Positions 24,931 through 38,161 of a DNA stretch of 64,000 bases are shown here, piece after piece; the stretch's first letter is position 1, and the number at the start of each line of letters is the position of its first letter. Source of the DNA: Siphonodentalium dalli (Eukaryota; Mollusca; Scaphopoda; Gadilida; Siphonodentaliidae); the NCBI GenBank assembly GCA_032622095.1, contig CP136069.1, forward strand, positions 85,954,958 through 86,018,957, written 5' to 3'. The notes below the pieces were generated by a model. That model was given only the letters and a program-made list of their open reading frames with translations. It was not told the origin of the DNA and made no database searches. A program made the translations under genes and the position numbers.

Positions 24931-27900
24931 TAATACACACTCAGACTGACTAGTAATACCCACTCAGACTGACTAGTAATACACACTCAGACTGACTAGT
25001 AATACACACTCAGACTGACTAGTAATACCCACTCAGACTGACTAGTAATACACACTCAGACTGACCAGTAATACACACTCAGACTGACTAGTAATACCCA
25101 CTCAGACTGACTAGTAATACACACTCAGACTGACTAGTAATACACACTCAGACTGACTAGTAATACACACTCAGACTGACTAGTAATACACACTCAGACT
25201 GACTAGTAATACACACTCAGACTGACCAGTAATACACACTCAGACTGACTAGTAATACACACTCAGACTGACTAGTAATACACACTCAGACTGACCATTA
25301 ATACACACTCAGACTGACTAGTAATACACACTCAGACTGACTAGTAATACCCACTCAGACTGACTAGTAATACACACTCAGACTGACTAGTAATACACAC
25401 TCAGACTGACTAGTAATACACACTCAGACTGACCAGTAATACACACTCAGACTGACCAGTAATACACACTCAGACTGACCAGTAATACACACTCAGACTG
25501 ACTAGTAATACACACTCAGACTGACAGTAATACACACTCAGACTGACTAGTTACACACTCAGACTGACCAGTAATACACACTCAGACTGACTAGTAATAC
25601 ACACTCAGACTGACTAGTAATACACACTCAGACTGACTAGTAATACACACTCAGACTGACTAGTAATACACACTCAGACTGACCAGTAATACACACTCAG
25701 ACTGACCAGTAATACACACTCAGACTGACTAGTAATACACACTCAGACTGACTAGTAATACACACTCAGACTGACTAGTAATACACACTCAGACTGACTA
25801 GTAATACACACTCAGACTGACTAGTAATACACACTCAGACTGACCAGTAATACACACTCAGACTGACTAGTAATACACACTCAGACTGACTAGTAATACA
25901 CACTCAGACTGACTAGTAATACACACTCAGACTGACTAGTAATACACACTCAGACTGACTAGTAATACACACTCAGACTGACTAGTAATACACACTCAGA
26001 CTGACTAGTAATACACACTCAGACTGACTAGTAATACACACTCAGACTGACTAGTAATACACACTCAGACTGACTAGTAATACACACTCAGACTGACTAG
26101 TAATACACACTCAGACTGACCAGTAATACACACTCAGACTGACCAGTAATACACACTCAGACTGACTAGTAATACACACTCAGACTGACTAGTAATACAC
26201 ACTCAGACTGACTAGTAATACACACTCAGACTGACTAGTAATACACACTCAGACTGACCAGTAATACACACTCAGACTGACCAGTAATACACACTCAGAC
26301 TGACTAGTAATACCCACTCAGACTGACTAGTAATACACACTCAGACTGACCAGTAATACACACTCAGACTGACCAGTAATACACACTCTGACTGACCAGT
26401 AATACACACTCAGACTGACCAGTAATACACACTCAGACTGACCAGTAATACACACTCAGACTGACTAGTAATACACACTCAGACTGACTAGTAATACACA
26501 CTCAGACTGACTAGTAATACACACTCAGACTGACCAGTAATACACACTCAGACTGACTAGTAATACACACTCAGACTGACTAGTAATACACACTCAGACT
26601 GACCAGTAATACACACTCAGACTGACCAGTAATACACACTCAGACTGACCAGTAATACACACTCAGACTGACTAGTAATACACACTCAGACTGACTAGTA
26701 ATACCCACTCAGACTGACTAGTAATACCCACTCAGACTGACCAGTAATACACACTCAGACTGACCAGTAATACACACTCAGACTGACCAGTAATACACAC
26801 TCAGACTGACCAGTAATACACACTCAGACTGACCAGTAATACACACTCAGACTGACCAGTAATACACACTCAGACTGACAAGTAATACACACTCAGACTG
26901 ACCAGTAATACACACTCAGACTGACTAGTAATACACACTCAGACTGACTAGTAATACACACTCAGACTGACCAGTAATACACACTCAGACTGACCAGTAA
27001 TACACACTCAGACTGACCAGTAATACACACTCAGACTGACTAGTAATACACACTCAGACTGACTAGTAATACACACTCAGACTGACTAGTAATACACACT
27101 CAGACTGACAAGTAATACACACTCAGACTGACCAGTAATACACACTCAGACTGACTAGTAATACACACTCAGACTGACCAGTAATACACACTCAGACTGA
27201 CTAGTAATACACACTCAGACTGACTAGTAATACACACTCAGACTGACCAGTAATACACACTCAGACTGACTAGTAATACACACTCAGACTGACAAGTAAT
27301 ACACACTCAGACTGACCAGTAATACACACTCAGACTGACTAGTAATACACACTCAGACTGACCAGTAATACACACTCAGACTGACCAGTAATACACACTC
27401 AGACTGACCAGTAATACACACTCAGACTGACCAGTAATACACACTCAGACTGACTAGTAATACACACTCAGACTGACTAGTAATACACACTCAGACTGAC
27501 TAGTAATACACACTCAGACTGACCAGTAATACACACTCAGACTGACCAGTAATACACACTCAGACTGACCAGTAATACACACTCAGACTGACTAGTAATA
27601 CACACTCAGACTGACAAGTAATACACACTCAGACTGACTAGTAATACACACTCAGACTGACTAGTAATACACACTCAGACTGACTAGTAATACACACTCA
27701 GACTGACTAGTAATACACACTCAGACTGACCAGTAATACACACTCAGACTGACTAGTAATACACACTCAGACTGACCAGTAATACACACTCAGACTGACC
27801 AGTAATACACACTCAGACTGACTAGTAATACACACTCAGACTGACCAGTACTACACACTCAGACTGACTAGTAATACACACTCAGACTGACCAGTAACAC

Positions 27901-30326
27901 ACACTCAGACTGACTAGTAATACACACTCAGACTGACTAGTAATACCCACTCAGACTGACTAGTAATACACACTCAGACTGACCAGTAATACACACTCAG
28001 ACTGACTAGTAATACACACTCAGACTGACCAGTAATACACACTCAGACTGACCAGTAATACACACTCAGACTGACCAGTAATACACACTCAGACTGACCA
28101 GTAATACACACTCAGACTGACTAGTAATACACACTCAGACTGACCAGTAATACACACTCAGACTGACTAGTAATACCCACTCAGACTGACTAGTAATACC
28201 CACTCAGACTGACTAGTAACACACACTCAGACTGACTAGTAATACACACTCAGACTGACTAGTAATACCCACTCAGACTGACCAGTAATACACACTCAGA
28301 CTGACCAGTAATACACACTCAGACTGACTAGTAATACACACTCAGACTGACCAGTAATACACACTCAGACTGACTAGTAATACACACTCAGACTGACCAG
28401 TAATACACACTCAGACTGACTAGTAATACACACTCAGACTGACTAGTAATACACACTCAGACTGACTAGTAATACACACTCAGACTGACTAGTAATACAC
28501 ACTCAGACTGACTAGTAATACACACTCAGACTGACCAGTAATACACACTCAGACTGACTAGTAATACACACTCAGACTGACTAGTAATACACACTCAGAC
28601 TGACTAGTATTACACACTCAGACTGACTAGTAATACACACTCAGACTGACAAGTAATACACACTCAGACTGACTAGTAATACACACTCAGACTGACAAGT
28701 AATACACACTCAGACTGACTAGTAATACACACTCAGACTGACTAGTATTACACACTCAGACTGACTAGTAATACACACTCAGACTGACCAGTAATACACA
28801 CTCAGACTGACTAGTAATACACACTCAGACTGACTAGTAATACACACTCAGACTGACAAGTAATACACACTCAGACTGACCAGTAATACACACTCAGACT
28901 GACTAGTAATACACACTCAGACTGACAAGTAATACACACTCAGACTGACTAGTAATACACACTCAGACTGACCAGTAATACACACTCAGACTGACAAGTA
29001 ATACACACTCAGACTGACTAGTAATACACACTCAGACTGACTAGTAATACACACTCAGACTGACTAGTAATACACACTCAGACTGACCAGTAATACACAC
29101 TCAGACTGACTAGTAATACACACTCAGACTGACTAGTAATACACACTCAGACTGACTAGTATTACACACTCAGACTGACTAGTAATACACACTCAGACTG
29201 ACAAGTAACACACACTCAGACTGACTAGTAATACACACTCAGACTGACTAGTAATACACACTCAGATTGACTAGTATTACACACTCAGACTGACCAGTAA
29301 TACACACTCAGACTGACTAGTAATACACACTCAGACTGACTAGTAATACACACTCAGACTGACTAGTAATACACACTCAGACTGACTAGCAATACACACT
29401 CAGACTGACTAGTAATACACACTCAGACTGACAAGTAATACACACTCTGACTGACCAGTAATACACACTCAGACTGACTAGTAATACACACTCAGACTGA
29501 CTAGTAATACACACTCAGACTGACTAGTAATACACACTCAGACTGACTAGTAATACACACTCAGACTGACCAGTAATACACACTCAGACTGACCAGTAAT
29601 ACACACTCAGACTGACTAGTAATACACACTCAGACTGACTAGCAATACACACTCAGCCTGACTAGTGATACCCACTCAGACTGACTTGTAATACATGCAC
29701 AGACTGACTAGTAATACACTCTATAACTGACTAGTAATACACTCAGACTGACTAGTATTACACATTCAGACTGACTAGTAATACACAGATTGACTAGTGA
29801 TATACACTCTGACTGACTGGTAATACCCACTCTGACTGACTAGCAATACACACTCAGCCTCACTAGTGATACCCACTCAGACTAACTTGTAATACATGCA
29901 CAGACTGACTAGTCATACACTCTATGACTGACTAGTAATACACACTCAGACTGACTAGTAATACACATTCAGACTGACTAGTAATACACATTCAGACTGA
30001 CTAGTAATACACATTCAGACTGACTAGTAATACACATACTGATCAGTAATACACATTCAGACTGACTAGTAATACACAGACTGACTAGTAATATACACTC
30101 TGATGTACTAGTTTATACACACTCAGACTGACTAGTATTACACATTCAGACTGACTAGTAATACACAGACTGACTAGTAATATACACTCTGATGTACTAG
30201 TTTATACACACTCTAACTGACTGTGGTAATACATGCTCAGACTGACTTTTCATACATGCTCGGACTGACTAGGACATTAGAAACACACACTCTGACTGAC
30301 TAGTAATACCCTACATGCTCCGACTA
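24931..30326. repeat. 23-bp satellite array, right block (~5.4 kb) with decaying edge
   Basis: The array continues after the transposon with the same unit and variants to about 29690. It then decays over ~600 bases: CAGCCTGACTAGTGATACC, TACATGCACAGACTG, CACTCTATAACTGAC, CAGACTGACTAGTAATATAC and similar. A second-order duplication is visible at the decaying end (AATATACACTCTGATGTACT at about 30090 and 30180). The variant string right of the transposon repeats that at 13595-14215. Ends next to the DNA element at 30333. Confidence 0.97.
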
Positions 30327-30332
30327 ATGTAG

Positions 30333-30675
30333 TAAGACCAAAACAAAAAACTTACCTGTTTCCGATAACATTGAGAAAATTTTCAAGACAGGTAGGCTGG
30401 GATTTTTTTTTACATTTAAAAAAAAAAACCTTTGATAAAAACATGTTGCCAATTGTTCATTCACTCTGCAGTAAGATCTCTACCAAATTTGAGCTTAATA
30501 ACCTAGTTATTTTTGCTTTTGGGATTGGGGAAAACGATAAATATTCACATTGACACTCTAAAACAGGTAACTATATAGACTAGCTTTCTGGAGAAAATTG
30601 AAAAAAAAATTGAGGCAAGCAAGAAAATCTCAGCCAGGCAGGGTATCAGAAACAAAGAGGTTTTTTTTTGGACTA
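30333..30675. mobile_element. TAAGACCAAAA-ended DNA element, best copy
   Basis: The left end TAAGACCAAAACAAAAAAC, then CTGTTTCCGATA, is the inverse of the right end TATCAGAAACAAAGAGG, T-run, GGACTAA. The interior (for example TGCAGTAAGATCTCTACC and CTTTTGGGATTGGG) recurs at 43620-43860, where only the right part remains. Non-coding; the 60-codon frame at 30371 is not supported. Confidence 0.65.
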
Positions 30676-30909
30676 AGACAGGTTCTTGAAGGCTCATAAT
30701 TCTTACTCTAAAATCCTTTTAATTTATGGGGATCAACATGTATTATATATCTCTGCAATATGTTTATTCCAAAATTATAGTGAAACGTCCTCAGTCAATA
30801 CATGTGTATTTTGCCTTCAATATGTATTCATTGTTTTGTGGTTTGGCTTGAACAGAAATTAACATTCCAATAAATTATATTTAACCATATAGATCAGTGG
30901 ACAGCATAA

Positions 30910-31665
30910 AGTCTGTTTTATACATAGCGCCAAACACAGGTCGCTCCAGACCAATTGGTATTAAAATTACTAAGTCTACGAAAACTCGCTCGAGACGGGA
31001 GCATGACGTATAAACAAACTGGCTTGTCCAAATTTCTCTAGCATGACCTGACATGCTACACGTTTGGTACTGACATTTGGTGTCTGTGGCTCGACGCTGT
31101 TTTATATGACGTGCTAGACACGGATCGCGCTAAGACGATCTAGGGAAAGTTTGTTGGAGAGCATGTGCACTTTGAAGTTTTTAGTGACATGTTGATCAAT
31201 GGCAGTGTATATTGAAGGCTATGTACGGTACTGTTAAGACACATGACACAGAGGACGTTTCACAGAATTTTGGAATAAACATATTGCATGGATATATATA
31301 TGAAGGGTTCCAGTGGGAGGATGTTGACAAAACCCAATTACCAATTTCAACTAATGGAAGTGTTTCCAAGATTCATTGCAGAAGTTTTACACAAACAATG
31401 AGGGGAATATTATTGCGCATTGTCAGTGGACACTATCACGGCTTATTTTCATGAACTTCCACAGGAAAAAGATTATAACATGTAAACATCATTTAGTAAT
31501 AGAAATAATAACATTATTCAAAATATACGATGATGACACATGCCAGCTGACTTGGTATATAAACCAAAGTTTTCCAAACGCATGTTGGACTTGCCCGGGG
31601 TATGCTAATATTGAGTCAGGCAAGGTTACCACGACCCGTGTTTGGCGTGACATATAAAATAGTCT
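30910..31665. mobile_element. DNA element with ~33-bp terminal inverted repeats
   Basis: The left end AGTCTGTTTTATACATAGCG continues through CCAAACACAGGTCG and is matched in inverse at the right by CGACCCGTGTTTGGCGTGAC then ATATAAAATAGTCT; 26 of 33 positions pair. A related partial copy of the end lies inside at about 31100-31135. The interior has two overlapping frames of 80 and 93 codons without recognisable domains. No clear target duplication was seen. Confidence 0.55.
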
Positions 31666-31779
31666 ACTGATGAAATAGGATCAAAGGTCGTGGGCTATGT
31701 CTTGGCATGTCATAAAATTGTGGTGATAAAACTTGGAATGCATCCATCAGCAAGTCTGGAAACAGTGTGTCTAACATTT

Positions 31780-32045
31780 GCAGAATGAGGTCCCCAGAGG
31801 GTGAATTTAGTGATTCTATCCCCCACAGCAGTCTTTTCACCCTCTAAGAACCCCATTCTGCTTAAGCCTCGACTACTATGAGAGATCTAGGGTCAGATGG
31901 AAGTTTTCCCAGTTGAAGTTCTTGATGTTCACCCATTTGTCACCTTGTTTATGCATTTTATCTTCTGCAACTGAACAGAATGGAAAAAGTAACTGAAACA
32001 AATATCTATTTGAGACTTTTGATACTTCCCAGAAGATGAGGCCTA
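31780..32045. repeat. Hairpin module plus associated segment (inverted orientation)
   Basis: 31780-31861 is a hairpin module (GCAGAATGAGGTCCCCAGAG facing ACCCTCTAAGAACCCCATTC). The following sequence to ~32045 (CCCAGTTGAAG, TTATGCATTTTATCTTCTGC, ACTTCCCAGAAGATGAGGCC) is the reverse complement of the segment that follows the modules at 40890-41110, 41310-41480 and 41820-41985, and of 37215-37380 in the same orientation. These modules move or duplicate as a composite. Confidence 0.6.
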
Positions 32046-32237
32046 TTAAAGCATAATAAGTACAGTGTATTTCCAAATTGCCCTAAATCAACCCTGCTGA
32101 CTGTCGGTACTGGTGCTAGTAGTAGTGTGAGTGAATTCAATAATATCAGAAACTTCTGTTCAGTCTTTTCGCGCACTATTCTGTTGTTCATATTCTGTGT
32201 AATATTTCTTCACTCTCGCTGATTTATCATTTTTCAG

Positions 32238-32301
32238 TTATGATGACATTAAAAGTCTATGTGACAAGTATAATCGGGCTATTGACAGTATACACCAACT
32301 G
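32238..32301 (+). CDS. DOT1L: DOT1L coding exon w2
   Basis: Acceptor ATTTTTCAG, donor GTAAGT, 64 nt. The first T completes AG|T (serine) from exon w1. It then encodes YDDIKSLCDKYNRAIDSIHQ plus L, ending in phase 0. The match to human RLCDKYNRAIDSIHQL is almost exact. The intron separating it from w1 is about 23.3 kb, because of the satellite array and the transposon within it. Confidence 0.96.
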
Positions 32302-32715
32302 GTAAGTTCAGAATGTTTGTGTTATTTCTCTTTCTAAAGAGACGCAAATGATTTAAGTGGAAATTGACTGCAATAAAAGAGAATGCTTCTTAGATGATTC
32401 ATAGTTCGACTGTATGACATCACTTGGTATCTTTGACAAGTGTAACTTTCATGGAAAAGAATATTAACATTGAAGCTACTGCTTAGACAGTGACAAACAT
32501 TAAAATATCTTTAATTGAATGTCATATACAGCTCTCAAAATTAACCACGGCAAAAGACCATGCCATAGAAAAGCTGTAGAATCTTCAATCATCTACATCT
32601 AGCAGTTGCCTCAGAAGGGTGCAACTAGTACACACTGCTCGATAATACAATATATTTTCGAAATTAAGTAATATAAAACCATTTTAAATCCACACAATCA
32701 TCAAGTCATGCATCC

Positions 32716-33243
32716 AATAAATAACTAGATCATGCCATGACTCTCTACTCTAGTTAACTCCTGTAGAGATCATATTCCACCAGTACAAAACATGGGAACT
32801 TTTTGAAGTTTTGACAGGGAACATTATAAAGTCGAAAAAAATAACACTGGGAATATATTTCCTAGTTAGAATCTGTTCCTTAATAATGTACTTCACTGTG
32901 GGTGAAGGTCCCAACTCAAAATTTCACGATTTAAGTGACTTTGCGGGCGATTTTGCTTTGTGTTGCTTACAATTATGGAGCTTATCATGGGTAATTAATT
33001 AAATGTTTATTGTGATATCGGCTCACAAAAGCATGCAATTATGAGTTTGGTCCTTCACCTACAGTGAAGTCCATTATTAAGGAACAGATAATCACTAAGA
33101 AATATATTCCCTGCATTATATTTTAGACTTTATAAGGTTCCCTGTCAAAACATCAAAAAGTTACCAGGTTTTGCGCTGGTTGGATATGATCTCTATGGGC
33201 GTTAGCCAAAGTAGAGATTCATGGCATGATCTAATAAATAACT
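32716..33243. mobile_element. MULE-like foldback element with 11-bp target duplication
   Basis: The element 32727-33232 begins AGATCATGCCATGA and ends with the inverse TCATGGCATGATCT. The inverted arms extend about 200 bases with scattered mismatches (for example CTGTTCCTTAATAATG facing CATTATTAAGGAACAG). AATAAATAACT flanks both sides directly (32716-32726 and 33233-33243). Long terminal inverted repeats with 9-11 bp duplications are the Mutator-like signature. There is no transposase. The 63-codon frame at 32811 lies in one arm and is not supported. Confidence 0.8.
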
Positions 33244-33817
33244 AGCCATATTTTCATTATTTTGCTGACAAAGTTGGGTAATTTCCACCAACATAATCAC
33301 ATCAATATTGACATTCTTCTTCTGTCTTGATCATCAAAATCCCATGAGCAAGTGTCACAGATTAAAGCAGAACACCGCTCATTGGAATAGATAGCTACAT
33401 ATGTACATGTACATTGCAACAGTGAATTGGCAATCACTGATTGTTATCACATTGTTCTTAGTGTCATTCATCATTGATTTACAAATGAATTTGAAGATAA
33501 GATGAGTTTGCAGATAATTAATTTTGAATTTAGCAGGGAATAATCCCATTTCTGGAACAACTACTGATCAATGTCAAAATACTGCCGAAAATTGCCAATT
33601 TTGAGAGCTGTATATAAATTTAAAGATTTAGAATAGGAACGTGTAAAATAAACAAACAGTGTGATCTGCCGAATGGACGAGACACGCCAGTTGCATACGC
33701 AGTAGGTGCGTATACAAAACCTTTGCTTGTACAGCTGAAAGTACCCAAAATGGGCAATTATGTTTTTATTTTTACCTTTCATCGATAACATAACTTCCAT
33801 GTAGGTTTTTTTAAACT

Positions 33818-34058
33818 TTAACCCTTTCTATATTAAGTACTCATTAATGAGTAATACCCTTACGAAATGTCCAAATAATAAGTTCAACAAACTTGTTATC
33901 TGAACATTTCCCACCACTGAATATGAATTATTCTGCTCTTTTCGCATTTCTGTCATCTGCTTTTATTTCTTGAATACCCCTCCAAATGAATAATCAACTG
34001 TTCCAATGTATACTTTTATAACTAAATGGAAGAATCCATTTAGTATAGAATGGGTTAA
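33818..34058 (+). mobile_element. piggyBac-like MITE, TTAACCCTTTCTATA family, best copy
   Basis: Starts TTAACCCTTTCTATATTAAG and ends TTTAGTATAGAATGGGTTAA: inverted ends CCC...GGG between TTAA sites, as in piggyBac elements. About 241 bases. Internal words ACTCATTAATGAGTA and AATAATAAGTTCAACAAAC are shared with 7848-8127 and 50676-50888, and a left-end fragment lies at 62878-62960. It ends 34 bases before exon w3. Confidence 0.75.
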
Positions 34059-34092
34059 ATTGAAATTTCATGTATGTGTCATTAACTTTTAG

Positions 34093-34416
<324 letters not shown>

Positions 34417-35178
34417 TGATAAAAAGTTTAAACTATATATTTAAAATATGAAGGTTCTTTGTGTCAAGGTTCGGGAAGAGTAAAAATTCCTGTTAGTTTC
34501 TTTGTTAATGTCAGATATTTTCACTTATTTGTCTAAGCCTTCATCTGTTCGACATGTCAAAAGTGGTTTTGTCATATTTCCTGGATATAATATAATTTTT
34601 GATTTGTAGTTGTTAGTACGGTAAGATATTATTCGATGATGCTGGTTACTAATACCAAAATTCATTCCATTTTATTTTTGCCCTGGCATTCCCAGTGTAA
34701 TTAGCCCATTCCATGATTCCAGCCTAGTGTGATGAATATAGAATCTGCTCCTGATGGGCTACTTTGTTTCCTAATGGTGACTATTCGGCCTGTAGTAGGC
34801 GTGCAAAAGATGCCACTCCTGAAAAATTGAAGGCCTACAGTTAATCACATTGGCTCCCAGAGGTTGCATTGAATTTCGATCTTTTTGGCATATGGACTTC
34901 ATTAACAATTCTTATTCTGCTCATTGGAATGGGCCAGCAGTGTTTTATTTCAATTATATAAAGCTAATTCCATGTGCTATTTATTGAAATTCAGATCTCA
35001 AAATAAAAACTTGCAAAATTATACCTGTTAAATTCTGTGCCTGGCAACAAAGAATTGATAGTTTCCTATCTTATTAATTTAGCAACTATTTCTTTCAATC
35101 AGATATCCTATTCAGCAAGGCGGAATGCTAAGCTCAATCTCAGTCGGTGTCAGAGACGCTGGCAGGTACATATAGAAT

Positions 35179-35290
35179 ATCCCCATTGTGTCTGGGTGAA
35201 TCAATTTTACACCACGAGTGGTTTTGTGGTTAAAACCACAAAATCATGAGTGGTGTAAATTTGATTCACCCAGACACAAATGGGGACATT
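35179..35290. repeat. Near-perfect ~50-bp inverted repeat without loop
   Basis: CCCCATTGTGTCTGGGTGAA then TTTTACACCAC and GTGGTTTTGTGGTT is followed immediately by the inverse, AACCACAAAATC, GAGTGGTGTAAA and TTCACCCAGACACAAATGGGG. This would form a cruciform or a long hairpin RNA. It is likely a foldback MITE; no target duplication could be defined. The rest of the intron (34231-36106) shows no other recognisable feature. Confidence 0.8.
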
Positions 35291-36106
35291 TTTTTTTTTA
35301 TACCATGACCGGTACACAAGCAAAACATGCTCGGAACATGACATGAAACTTTGAACAATTATAAATAACAATCAACTTCTTTTGTATCGCATTAGAGAGT
35401 TTAATATTCAATTGAATCAAAAGTGTCAAATGTATTCATCACGAAGTGCTACACTTTAAAAATAGATGGCCATTTTGAGCGAGGTCACAGAAGGTCAACT
35501 CCGATGTAGTTCTACTATGAGTATATAACTATTACCATTGAAATGCCATTGAAACGTGTTACTCTCAGTAGAAGTGTATCCCACAGTCGGACTCTTTGTT
35601 TACGCACAGTAGGGTGTAAAGCTGAAATCTATTACATAGCATGTTTGTACACAGTAACATAGGGAGTCGTGGTATAAATGGTTATATACCAAGATGACGT
35701 GAGTGTTCTGAATTTCCCACCTGTCGAATGTGGACACTGGTTGGCTTGGTAGTTTCCTGATAATAAAGTTTGGTTATTGTATGTATACATTGCACTCGTA
35801 GTTTAAAATGAGTGAAAGCACATCTGGTGTTGTGAGGACAATTACAGTTTGCTTGGATTAAATTTGAGGAAATTATTTGTTACTTGAGTGCATTTCCTCT
35901 TGCTTCTGTCAATAAGTTGTTTGTTTGTAATGAGGCAATCACCTGTCTAAATGACAGGCTTGAATGATAAAGCAGTTATGAACTTGGCTGTACAGTGTCA
36001 GCCAACATGTGATTGTCTTGTGATTTCTTTCTCAGCTCTGTTTGTTATAGTATCAAATACATGGGTTATGCCACACTGTAATGAATCTCCAATTGTGTTG
36101 TTTCAG

Positions 36107-36197
36107 GTTTATGGGGAGACTTCCTTTGAGTTGGTAGATCAGATGATACAGTCTGTGGAATTCAATGATAATGACTATTTTATTGACCTAGGCAGTG
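36107..36197 (+). CDS. DOT1L: DOT1L coding exon w4 (SAM motif I, first half)
   Basis: Acceptor TTTCAG, donor GTAAGT, 91 nt, phase 0 in and phase 1 out. It encodes VYGETSFELVDQMIQSVEF then NDNDYFIDLGS and the first base of a glycine codon. VYGETSF and DLGSG are near-invariant in DOT1: the first contacts the cofactor loop, the second is the glycine-rich SAM-binding motif, completed by exon w5. Confidence 0.97.
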
Positions 36198-37214
36198 GTA
36201 AGTGGAATTATATATTACTTATAAAGACTGTCACACATAAGGCCAAAAAAAAGGTTTTGATTCTCAAGCATCGCCTTATAAAAAAAAAATGGCCCGCGTT
36301 GGACCATTTTATTATAATTTTGGATTTCACCATTGTTGTAAACCGGTAACACGAAAATAGGAAACTCACACGGAAATTAGTTATGTTTCAAATATCGAAT
36401 AGGAGCTAAATACAATGGTGTATGTGTGGGTATACAACAAAAGACCATAGGCAATGATAACTATCAGGTGTATTGTCACCACAGGCTGTCCAAACCCCCA
36501 AGTTTATTGGTCAAATGTGTTGAAATATTTCAATAAGCAGGAAGTTGGATATTGAATGAGTTGTCTGCCAAACTGACCTTTGCACAGTAAGTAAGTAACC
36601 CTACCAGATAGAGTTTCCCCCCTTGCTACGCTATTGCGATTACACAAACTGGAGTGCAATTGGCTTACAGTTTGACAAGCTTTGTATAATATATTGGCCA
36701 TGTTTATGATGGTTGTTTGAAGTTTTATTGTCTATCATCCATCGCGGTACGTATACAGTCTCTAATTAGTCAGCGGAATCAGTGAATCAAGACTTTCTAT
36801 GATAGTTTGGAAGATCACTTTATCTTTTCGTTTCGACTGTATTTACGTTCCATATTTTTATTTGAATCGGATATGTAGTTCTGTGTGTTGTTAAAAATGA
36901 TTGTGCCAATATCAATATATATATCATACTAGGTAATCTCTATATGATGTACGGGTAGTACAATGTCATAATTTGTCATTCTTTATATCGGATTACAAGG
37001 TTCTCCCTACATTTTCTGGACCTGGGAAGGTTATTTCTGCCCATGCTTACTATGCCAGTCTATGGGCAGAAACAAATAAAAATAAAACCCTCGCTCCGCA
37101 TTGATTTTCAAAATAAATTGCCTGAGAATCAAATATCTGTTTTTGATTGGCCTAATCAATTACGATTAAACTAATCCTTAAAAGAAATGTAGTTTCATTG
37201 GACTCGGCCTGCAA

Positions 37215-37477
37215 ATAGTGTGTCTGTTCCCCAGTTGAAGATGGTGATGTTCTTCCATTAGTCACCTCGATTATGCATTTTATCTTCTGCAAATTAGGAG
37301 ATATAGAAACTTCCCAGAAGGGAAAAAGTAGCTAAAAATAATGTTAATTTGAGACTATAGATACTTCCCAGAAGATGAGGCCTAAGCAGTATGAGGTCCC
37401 TGAGGGTGAATTTGCTGATTCTAGCCTGCTGTGTGGGATACCATCACTAAATTCACTCTCTGAGGACCTCATTCTGC
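37215..37477. repeat. Associated segment plus hairpin module
   Basis: 37215-37380 repeats the inverted associated segment (CCCCAGTTGAAG, TTATGCATTTTATCTTCTGC, ACTTCCCAGAAGATGAGGCC, the last part twice). It leads straight into the hairpin module 37386-37477 (GCAGTATGAGGTCCCTGAGG facing CTCTGAGGACCTCATTCTGC). The 84-codon frame at 37375-37629 runs through it and is not supported as a gene. The preceding 36198-37214 contains only a short TAAGGCCAAAAAAAA fragment at ~36239. Confidence 0.6.
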
Positions 37478-38161
37478 AAATGACAGACACACTATTTGCA
37501 GGCTTGATTGAACCCAGGAGTGTCAGGCTCTCATCTCTTTATATATCAAGTGCCCTCCAAATACAGCCCTGGAAATTGAGGAAAAGACGCCTGGGAAATA
37601 TGGAAGAAATCGGCCAAGGAAAACACTGATTTACCAAGGCAATTTTGTAACAATTTGCTTTTTGCAACAAAATTGCGATTTCAAATCAATAGTAACCTTA
37701 CAACCCAAGTGTGCTATTTTATTATGATTATAGTTAATAAATAAATTATAAACAATACTGTATGCTTAATTCTAATTCACTTAAATTACTGTCACCTAAA
37801 TTGTTAGTTATTTTTTGGGAACATTGTTTCCAAGACACTATTCAACATATATGTACTATTCCCAAACCAAACCGCTTATTTATGGAAAAATAAAGTGTTT
37901 GTTTTGTACAGTGGTTGTGAACACATGATAGTTCAACTCAACATCTAAACTGGTATCAACATTAAGTTCCAACAATTAAATCTCCCGTGAACTCTCAGTT
38001 AATCACTTATTGTGCACTTGGCTTAATTGGGGACATGATAAATTTGTTTGGTGTAGAGAGAGAGAGAGAGAGAGGTCCGGTTAAAAGGGTCCGGTTTGGA
38101 GAGGTTTTACTGCAGTTACAAGTGTTTAAATCCCAAATCTCATATCAAATCTGTTTTTCAG

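Larger units (their letters stand above)
22707..24934. mobile_element. 2,220-bp non-autonomous DNA transposon inside the satellite (element 22711-24930, TAAT target duplication)
   Basis: The 23-bp array is interrupted after ...CTAGTAAT and resumes with TAATACACAC, so TAAT (22707-22710 and 24931-24934) is duplicated. The ends are inverted: GGGCCATTCCA at the left, TGGAATGGCCC at the right. The interior is unrelated to the array and AT-rich. Its longest open frames are 60-91 codons, with no transposase motifs. Seven copies of GTAACACACGTGACA (one inverted) lie inside, four in the last ~420 bases, which could be transposase-binding subterminal repeats. A 4-bp target duplication is made by several superfamilies (for example Sola, Chapaev, Academ, piggyBac), so the class is left open. 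Confidence 0.9.

Noticed and set aside
8971-30326. CRISPR-like direct repeats
   Set aside because: The repeats are head-to-tail with no unique spacers, in an animal intron; it is a plain satellite.
36198-36349. Read-through extension of exon w4
   Set aside because: The DLGSG motif is completed by exon w5 at 38162; the extension contains a TAAGGCCAAAAAA repeat fragment.
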